This document shows, piece after piece, positions 59,338 through 64,000 of a stretch of DNA of 64,000 nucleotides; position 1 is the first letter of the stretch, and every line of letters begins with the position of its first letter. The notes beneath the pieces are model-generated. The model saw nothing but the letters and a program-made list of their open reading frames with translations, was not told the DNA's origin and made no database searches. Source of the stretch: Nocardiopsis alborubida (lineage in GTDB: Bacteria; Actinomycetota; Actinomycetes; Streptosporangiales; Streptosporangiaceae); NCBI RefSeq assembly GCF_012396365.1, contig NZ_JAAXPG010000007.1, positions 124,001-188,000 of the forward strand, in the 5' to 3' direction. Both the position numbers and the translations under genes were made by a program.

Positions 59338-60603
59338 ATGCCCGAGTGGGTCGGGGACGGGGACGGCCCCCGCGCCTGGGCGCGGGCGGCGGCCGCGCCG
59401 CTGGCACGGGCCGGGCGCGAGCTGACGGGCACCCTGCTGGGGCTGTGCACCGCCGCGCTCACACTGGTGTGGGTCCTCGCGGCGGCCGCGGCACTGGTGT
59501 GCGCCCCGTTCCTGCCCTCCAGGGCCCGGCCCCGGTTCCGGGGCGCGGTGACCCGGTGGGCGGTGCGTCTGGGCGACGCGGATCTGGCACGCCTGGCCCG
59601 GTGGACGGGAGGCGGCACCGTAGACCCGCGACCCGAAGCCGCCCCGCGCGTGGCCTATCTGCTGCTGCGCCTTCCGGTGGCGCTGGTGTGCGGCTACCTG
59701 GCGCCCACGGCGCTGCTGCTGGTGGCGGTCTTCGTCGGCGGGGCCGCACTGGAGCTGTTCACCGGAAGCGGCACCAACGTTCCCGTGCTGATGCCCGGTG
59801 CGAGGATGCACGTCTCCAGTATCAACGTGGGCCTGCTCATGGGTCTGCTCGTCCTGGCGGCGACGTGGCTGGTGGTGGCGCTGGCCTCGGCCGTCGACCG
59901 CGCCCTGGCCCGTCGCCTGGTGGGCCCCAGCGACGAGGACCTGCTGCACCGGCGCATCGACGAGCTGACCTCCACCCGGTCGGGCATCGTGCGGGCGGTG
60001 GACGAGGAGCGGCGGCGCATCGAACGCGACCTGCACGACGGGGTCCAGCAGCGCGTGGTGGCGCTGGCCATGCTGCTGGGACGGGCCCAGCGCGGCCACG
60101 ACCCCGAACGCGCGGCGCGGCTGGTCCGCCAGGCGCACACCGAGACCCGGGTGCTGCTGGACGAGCTGCGGGAGGTGGCCTGGCGGGTCTACCCCACCGC
60201 CCTGGACACCTTGGGCCTGGAGTCCGCGCTGACCGAGGTGGCCGAACGCAGCCCGCTGCCGGTGGAGGTGCGCGCGGACCTGTCGTCCCCGCCGCCCCGC
60301 GAACTGGCCACGGCGGTGTACTTCGTGGCGCGCGAGGCCATCACCAACGCCGTCAAGCACGCCGGGGCCGGGGCGGTGATCGTGCACCTGGACGACGCCG
60401 ACGGCGCCCTGGACCTGCGGGTGCTCGACGACGGGCGCGGCGGCGCCGACCCGGCGGGCGGCGGACTGACCGGCCTGGCCAGGCGGGTGCGGGCCCTGGA
60501 CGGCACACTGGCGGTACACAGTCCCCGGGGCGGTCCGACCACGGTACGCGCCGTGCTGCCCCTGACCACGATACGGAGCCCCCATGCGCCTGGTGATCGC
60601 TGA
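59338..60603 (+). CDS. sensor histidine kinase
   Basis: 421 residues. Four membrane helices between residues 25 and 185 (LCTAALTLVWVLAAAAALV, LLLRLPVALVCGYLAPTALLL, INVGLLMGLLVLAATWLVVAL). HisKA_3 motif EERRRIERDLHDGVQQRVVALAML near residue 230, HATPase_c with EAITNAVKHAGAG and DDGRGGADPAGGGLTGL. ATG 59338 has GGGAGGAGGGCGG upstream. It overlaps the regulator by 20 bp. It probably once controlled the deleted ABC exporter upstream. Confidence 0.9.
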   Translation: MPEWVGDGDGPRAWARAAAAPLARAGRELTGTLLGLCTAALTLVWVLAAAAALVCAPFLPSRARPRFRGAVTRWAVRLGDADLARLARWTGGGTVDPRPEAAPRVAYLLLRLPVALVCGYLAPTALLLVAVFVGGAALELFTGSGTNVPVLMPGARMHVSSINVGLLMGLLVLAATWLVVALASAVDRALARRLVGPSDEDLLHRRIDELTSTRSGIVRAVDEERRRIERDLHDGVQQRVVALAMLLGRAQRGHDPERAARLVRQAHTETRVLLDELREVAWRVYPTALDTLGLESALTEVAERSPLPVEVRADLSSPPPRELATAVYFVAREAITNAVKHAGAGAVIVHLDDADGALDLRVLDDGRGGADPAGGGLTGLARRVRALDGTLAVHSPRGGPTTVRAVLPLTTIRSPHAPGDR

Positions 60604-61228
60604 CGACTCGGTCCTGCTCAGGGAGGGCCTGGTGCGGTTGTTGGAGGAGGAGGGGCACGAGGTGGCGGCGGCGGTCGGCGACGCCGACGCACTGCTGGCC
60701 GCGGTCGCCGAGCACGCGCCCGACGCCGCCGTGGTGGACGTGCGGATGCCGCCCACCCACACCGACGAGGGGCTGCGGGCGGCGCTGCGCATCCGCGCCG
60801 AGCATGAGGGGGTCGCGGTGCTGGTGCTGTCGCAGTACGTGGAACAGCGTTACGCCGCCGAACTGCTGGCCGGGGCCTCGGGCAGGGTCGGCTACCTGCT
60901 CAAGGACCGGGTGTCGGAGGTGGGGGAGTTCCTGGAGGCCCTGGAGCGGGTGCGCGCGGGCGGGGCGGCCTTCGATCCGGAGGTGGTGCGCCAGCTGCTG
61001 GCGCGCACCACCCACACCGACCCGCTGTCGCGGCTCACCCCGCGCGAACGCGACGTGCTGGAGCACATGGCGCAGGGGCTGAGCAACACCTCGGTAGCCG
61101 AGCGGCTGCACGTGTCGCTGAGCGCGGTGGAGAAGCACGTCAACGCGATCTTCGACAAGCTGGGGCTGGGGCACGCCTCCGGCTACAGCCGCCGGGTGCT
61201 GGCGGTGCTGCGCTACCTGGACAGCTGA
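60584..61228 (+). CDS. NarL-type response regulator
   Basis: 214 residues. Receiver: MRLVIADDSVLLREGLVRLLEEEG, phosphoacceptor Asp in AAVVDVRMPPTHTDEG, LLKDRVSEVGEFL. LuxR HTH: LTPRERDVLEHMAQGLSNTSVAERL and AVEKHVNAIFDKLGL. Starts inside the kinase gene (20-bp overlap), so translation is coupled. Close paralogue of the regulator at 24289. Target genes unknown now that the neighbouring transporter is lost. Confidence 0.92.
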   Translation: MRLVIADDSVLLREGLVRLLEEEGHEVAAAVGDADALLAAVAEHAPDAAVVDVRMPPTHTDEGLRAALRIRAEHEGVAVLVLSQYVEQRYAAELLAGASGRVGYLLKDRVSEVGEFLEALERVRAGGAAFDPEVVRQLLARTTHTDPLSRLTPRERDVLEHMAQGLSNTSVAERLHVSLSAVEKHVNAIFDKLGLGHASGYSRRVLAVLRYLDS

Positions 61229-61358
61229 GCGCGGCCGCGGCGGGGTTCGGTCGGTACAGGCCGAAAAGGGGCACACGTAACGCGAGATCCTTCGGGTGCC
61301 GGTGAGGGGCGCCGTTTTCCGCAGCCGGTCTCGCTCACCCGCTTGCGCACGGCCTGCT

Positions 61359-61377
61359 TGTAAACCTATAGTTTACA
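61359..61377. promoter_or_regulatory. palindromic operator covering a -10 box
   Basis: TGTAAAC-CTATA-GTTTACA, a perfect 7-bp dyad in a strikingly AT-rich patch. TATAGT (61367-61372), the -10 element, lies inside it and ends 6 nt before the GTG start at 61379. A bound dimer would block initiation directly. Confidence 0.75.
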
Positions 61378-61378
61378 T

Positions 61379-61987
61379 GTGCAAGAAAAATTGACAGAGG
61401 CGCTGCGTGTCCTGAAGGCGCGCACGGAAGCGTTCCTCGCCGCGCGCGTCCTGACGAGGGACGACGACTGGGCCGACTCGCTGGGGCGTGCCGTGAGCAT
61501 GCGTGCGGCCGCCGACGACGTCGTGCGCGCCGTCGTGGGGCAGGCGCGCCAGGACGGCGTCACGTGGCAGGTCATCGGTGACGCGCTCGGCGTGAGCAGG
61601 CAGGCGGCGTTTCAGCGCTACGGCAAACCGATCGATCCCAGAACAGGAGAACCCATGAACACCACACCGCTCCCCGGCGCCGCTGAACTGGCCGCCTCGG
61701 TGATCGAGGACCTCGCGTCCGGGCGATGGTCGCACGTCACCGAGCGGTTCGATCCGGCCATGCGCGACGGCCTGTCGCAGGACGCGCTCGCGGCCGCGTG
61801 GGCGCAGATCATCGGTCTGGCGGGAGCCTTCGAGGAGCGTGGAGAGCCGGAGGCCGCCCGTGCCGGCGACGTGACGGTCACGAACACGCCGCTCTCGTTC
61901 GAGGCGGGCGACTACACGGCACGCATCGCGTTCCGCGACGACCACACCGTGGCCGGTCTGCACATCCTCGAAGGGAAGCCGTCGTGA
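61379..61987 (+). CDS. HTH-DUF3887 regulator-like protein
   Basis: 202 residues. The N-terminal 85 residues include a helix-turn-helix (QDGVTWQVIGDALGVSRQAAFQRYGKP). The C-terminal part (SVIEDLASGRWSHVTERFDPAMRDGLSQDALAAAWAQIIGLAGAFEERGE) matches the NTF2-like DUF3887, usually extracytoplasmic but here without a membrane segment. The GTG start 61379 is fixed by the -10 spacing. Likely autoregulated through the TGTAAAC dyad. Its TGA overlaps the GTG of the membrane protease (GTGA), so the pair is coupled. Confidence 0.8.
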   Translation: MQEKLTEALRVLKARTEAFLAARVLTRDDDWADSLGRAVSMRAAADDVVRAVVGQARQDGVTWQVIGDALGVSRQAAFQRYGKPIDPRTGEPMNTTPLPGAAELAASVIEDLASGRWSHVTERFDPAMRDGLSQDALAAAWAQIIGLAGAFEERGEPEAARAGDVTVTNTPLSFEAGDYTARIAFRDDHTVAGLHILEGKPS

Positions 61988-63012
61988 CCGACGAGTCCCC
62001 CAACGTGTCGAGGACGGCCACGACCCGAGGCGGATCCCGTGTGAGCGGCCGCGACCTGCGCTCCATCGGCGTGTTCACCGCCCTGGCGTTCGCACTCGCC
62101 TGGCTCGTCGCGCTCCCGCTCTGGTTCGGCGGCGGACTCGCCAGCCCCTGGTTCCCGCTCGTGGCCACCGCCATGATGATGACCCCCGCGATCGCCGCCC
62201 TCGTCGTCGTGTTCCTCGTGGAGCGGCCGAGGCAGAAGGCGTGGACGCTCGGACTGTGGCCGTTGAGGCCGGCCCGGAGACTACTCGGCTACGCGGCGCT
62301 GGGGGTCGTCGTGCCCATCGCGCTCGTTTTGGCGGCGCTCCCGGTCGGCGCGCTGTTGGGGGTCTATCCGGCCGACTTCGCCGGCCTCTCCGGGTTCCAG
62401 CAGGCCCTCGCCGGGCAGGCGGGCGACGCCGGAGCGGCCGAGATCCCGCTCCCGGTCGGCGCGCTGATCGCCATCCAGCTCGCCGCACTGCCCGTGGCGG
62501 CGTTCGTCAACCTCATCCCGGCGCTGGGCGAGGAACTCGGGTGGCGGGGGTGGCTGCTCCCGAGACTGATGCCGCTCGGCACGCTCCCAGCCCTGCTGGT
62601 CTCGGGCGTGATCTGGGGCCTCTGGCACGCCCCGCTCATCCTCCTCGGGTACAACTACCCAGACGCGCCGGGCTGGCTCGGCCTGACCGCGATGGTCGCC
62701 ATGTGCGTTCTGGTCGGCGCGGTCTTCGGCTGGCTGCGGCTGCGGTCGGGGTCCGTGTGGCCCGCGGCCCTCGCGCACGCCGCGTTCAACGGGGCGGGCG
62801 GGACCTACCTCCTCTTCGTGAAGGCGGGCGAGCACGTCGACACCACGCAGGCCACGGTCCTGGGCTGGAGCGGGTGGATCGTGCCGCTCGCGCTCGTCGT
62901 GGTCCTGATCGCCACGGGACAGTTCTCCTCCGCGAAGCACCCGTCCACCCCGCCGCCCAGGAAGGGGCCCGCCTCCGAAGACGGGGCGACCGAACGAGTG
63001 AGCGGCCAGTAG
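61984..63012 (+). CDS. CPBP-family intramembrane protease
   Basis: 342 residues with about eight membrane helices. The CPBP/Abi motifs are EELGWRGWLL (catalytic Glu pair), WHAPLI (His) and LAHAAFN (His/Asn). Members are site-2-like glutamic proteases or bacteriocin self-immunity proteins. Translationally coupled to the HTH-DUF3887 gene, which suggests the two form one functional unit. Substrate unknown. The C-terminal 30 residues are hydrophilic. Confidence 0.88.
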   Translation: MTDESPNVSRTATTRGGSRVSGRDLRSIGVFTALAFALAWLVALPLWFGGGLASPWFPLVATAMMMTPAIAALVVVFLVERPRQKAWTLGLWPLRPARRLLGYAALGVVVPIALVLAALPVGALLGVYPADFAGLSGFQQALAGQAGDAGAAEIPLPVGALIAIQLAALPVAAFVNLIPALGEELGWRGWLLPRLMPLGTLPALLVSGVIWGLWHAPLILLGYNYPDAPGWLGLTAMVAMCVLVGAVFGWLRLRSGSVWPAALAHAAFNGAGGTYLLFVKAGEHVDTTQATVLGWSGWIVPLALVVVLIATGQFSSAKHPSTPPPRKGPASEDGATERVSGQ

Positions 63013-63126
63013 GCACAGCGAACGCCGCGTCCTTCGAGAACGGGCGTGGTGGCGCTGTCCTTCGAACACCGGCCCTTCGCACGGCCCGCTCCCGGGGGTC
63101 CGAAGCCGAGGCGGACCGGTACCGGC

Positions 63127-64000
63127 TCAGGCCGGGACGAAGGACTCCATGGCGGCGGTGCGCTGGGCGTCCTGGGCGGCCCACGAGGCGTCGGTGGAGG
63201 CCCAGGCCAGCGTGTAGTACACCCCGGGTGCCGCCGCGATGTTGCGGGTCAGCACGCGGCGCGTCTCGCCGGCCTCGTCCTGCCAGGTGAACTCCCACTC
63301 GGCGGCCGAGTGGAAGCCGGTGTCGCCGGTGACGTCCGTGATCCGCACCCGCTCGTAGCCCGGCAGCCGCCCCGAGTCGTACACGCCCTGCTCCTGGTCC
63401 AGGACGTGCTGGTACTCGTCGTCGGTGGGGTGCTCGGCCATGTCGATCTGGAGGTAGCTGGCGTCGGCGGGGGACTCGTAGAAGACGCTGCTGCCGTCCA
63501 CTCGGCGGATCCAGCCCTCGGGGGTCCGCAGACCGAAGCCCTCGGGGTCCTCGGTCCAGGTCGTCCCGGGCACGGGGTCGCCGTCGGCGCCGCCCTCCTG
63601 GGGCGCCCCGGTCTCCTCGGGGGCGCCCTCCTCGTTTCCGTCCCCGGTCCCGGCCTCCTGCTCGCCGGCGCCGGGGTCGGAGGGCTCCTCGGAGCCCGGG
63701 TCCCCGGTCCCCGCCCCTGAGGCCGCCACACTGGTGTCGGAGTCCCACGGGTCGAGTACCACCACCAGCGCCGCCACCGCGACCAGCGAGGCCAGGCCCA
63801 GGGTGAGCACCACCATCGGCCAGGACAGCCGCCCGCCCCGCTGCGGCCCCGGCGCCGTCGTGACCGTCGTCTGGGTCGGGAACGCCGCGGGGGCCTGCGG
63901 AACCGGCCCCGGGGTCCCGGGCCGCACGGGCACCGGTCCCGGGGGGACCTCACGCGTGGGGGCGGTCCCCGGCCGCGTCGGCACGGACACGGTCGTGGCC
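63127..64000 (-). CDS. single-pass membrane protein, C-terminal part (5' end outside window)
   Basis: At least 290 residues; the frame stays open to the window edge (GTG 63990 is possible but reading continues upstream). A Pro/Thr-rich cytoplasmic region is followed by one helix (WPMVVLTLGLASLVAVAALVVVL), an acidic Gly/Glu/Pro-rich linker of about 70 residues, and an extracytoplasmic domain (WTEDPEGFGLRTPEGWIRRVDGSSVFYESP ... WASTDASWAAQ). This layout is that of the C-terminal part of actinobacterial Ser/Thr protein kinases or related sensor proteins. No kinase domain is in the window. Confidence 0.7.
   Translation of the reverse strand, partial: ATTVSVPTRPGTAPTREVPPGPVPVRPGTPGPVPQAPAAFPTQTTVTTAPGPQRGGRLSWPMVVLTLGLASLVAVAALVVVLDPWDSDTSVAASGAGTGDPGSEEPSDPGAGEQEAGTGDGNEEGAPEETGAPQEGGADGDPVPGTTWTEDPEGFGLRTPEGWIRRVDGSSVFYESPADASYLQIDMAEHPTDDEYQHVLDQEQGVYDSGRLPGYERVRITDVTGDTGFHSAAEWEFTWQDEAGETRRVLTRNIAAAPGVYYTLAWASTDASWAAQDAQRTAAMESFVPA

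Noticed and set aside
1-64000. CRISPR array, tRNA, rRNA, prophage or PKS/NRPS cluster
   Set aside because: No regularly spaced repeats, no cloverleaf sequences, no phage structural genes and no modular synthase domains were found by reading.

Overview
The window is very GC-rich, strongly third-position-GC-biased actinomycete chromosome. Gene families (NarL/DesK two-component pairs, WYL regulator, GAP/Sap protein, DUF4097, Rv2629-like protein, Uma2 paralogues, DUF4291) and many apparently leaderless genes fit Nocardiopsis or a close relative. The genus is an inference. No rRNA, tRNA, CRISPR array, prophage or PKS/NRPS cluster was seen. The content is typical of an accessory or chromosome-arm region: many one-component regulators each beside one or two small metabolic or transport genes, plus three IS200/IS605-type (TnpB) elements in different stages of decay.

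Layout. 1-4.2 kb: the 3' part of an ABC exporter is cut by the window edge. Its promoter looks MerR/SoxR-type. Next is a DUF3592 membrane protein split by a TnpB-type element whose own gene has a nonsense codon. 4.1-9.0 kb: EamA exporter/LysR pair, orphan sensor-domain protein, GAP/Sap protein with divergent TetR, and a PPOX flavoprotein. 9.1-13.6 kb: a frameshifted and internally deleted tnpB sits next to a large LuxR-HTH/NB-ARC regulator. The genes on both sides of this regulator share an operator-like promoter sequence. 13.7-18.3 kb: GNAT, MarR, two methyltransferases, a VOC protein and a membrane protein. 18.3-25 kb: two histidine kinase/response regulator pairs, a DHA2 exporter behind an attenuator-like leader, a FhuF-like protein and a DUF4097 protein. 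25-36 kb: dehydrogenase, acetyltransferase, Uma2, WYL regulator, RidA, DDAH and FAD amine oxidase (a possible amine-degradation group), then a TetR-controlled SDR/SnoaL operon. 36-46 kb: sugar transporter, fused PabA-PabB, DUF4291, LysR, K+ channel, a DtxR-family regulator with an MntR-like ligand set, and a second Uma2. 46.6-57.4 kb: PhoD phosphatase, NAD(P)-binding protein and MarR, TetR with divergent reductase, a second exporter with a mini-ORF leader, hydrolase, AraC-GyrI regulator, Rv2629/Vms1-like protein, and an exonuclease-BRCT protein. 57.6-61.2 kb: the best-preserved TnpB element sits where an ABC exporter operon seems to have been deleted. Only the first few codons of the ATPase and the last 65 or so of the permease remain, with the downstream kinase/regulator intact. 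61.3-64 kb: an autoregulated HTH-DUF3887 protein coupled to a CPBP membrane protease, and a single-pass protein running off the window.

Recurring themes. At least eleven starts (including two mini-ORFs) lie 6-9 nt after a TANNNT-like -10 element, which suggests leaderless transcripts. Convergent gene pairs are often separated by perfect GC-rich hairpins. Most regulators have a recognisable inverted repeat in their own promoter.
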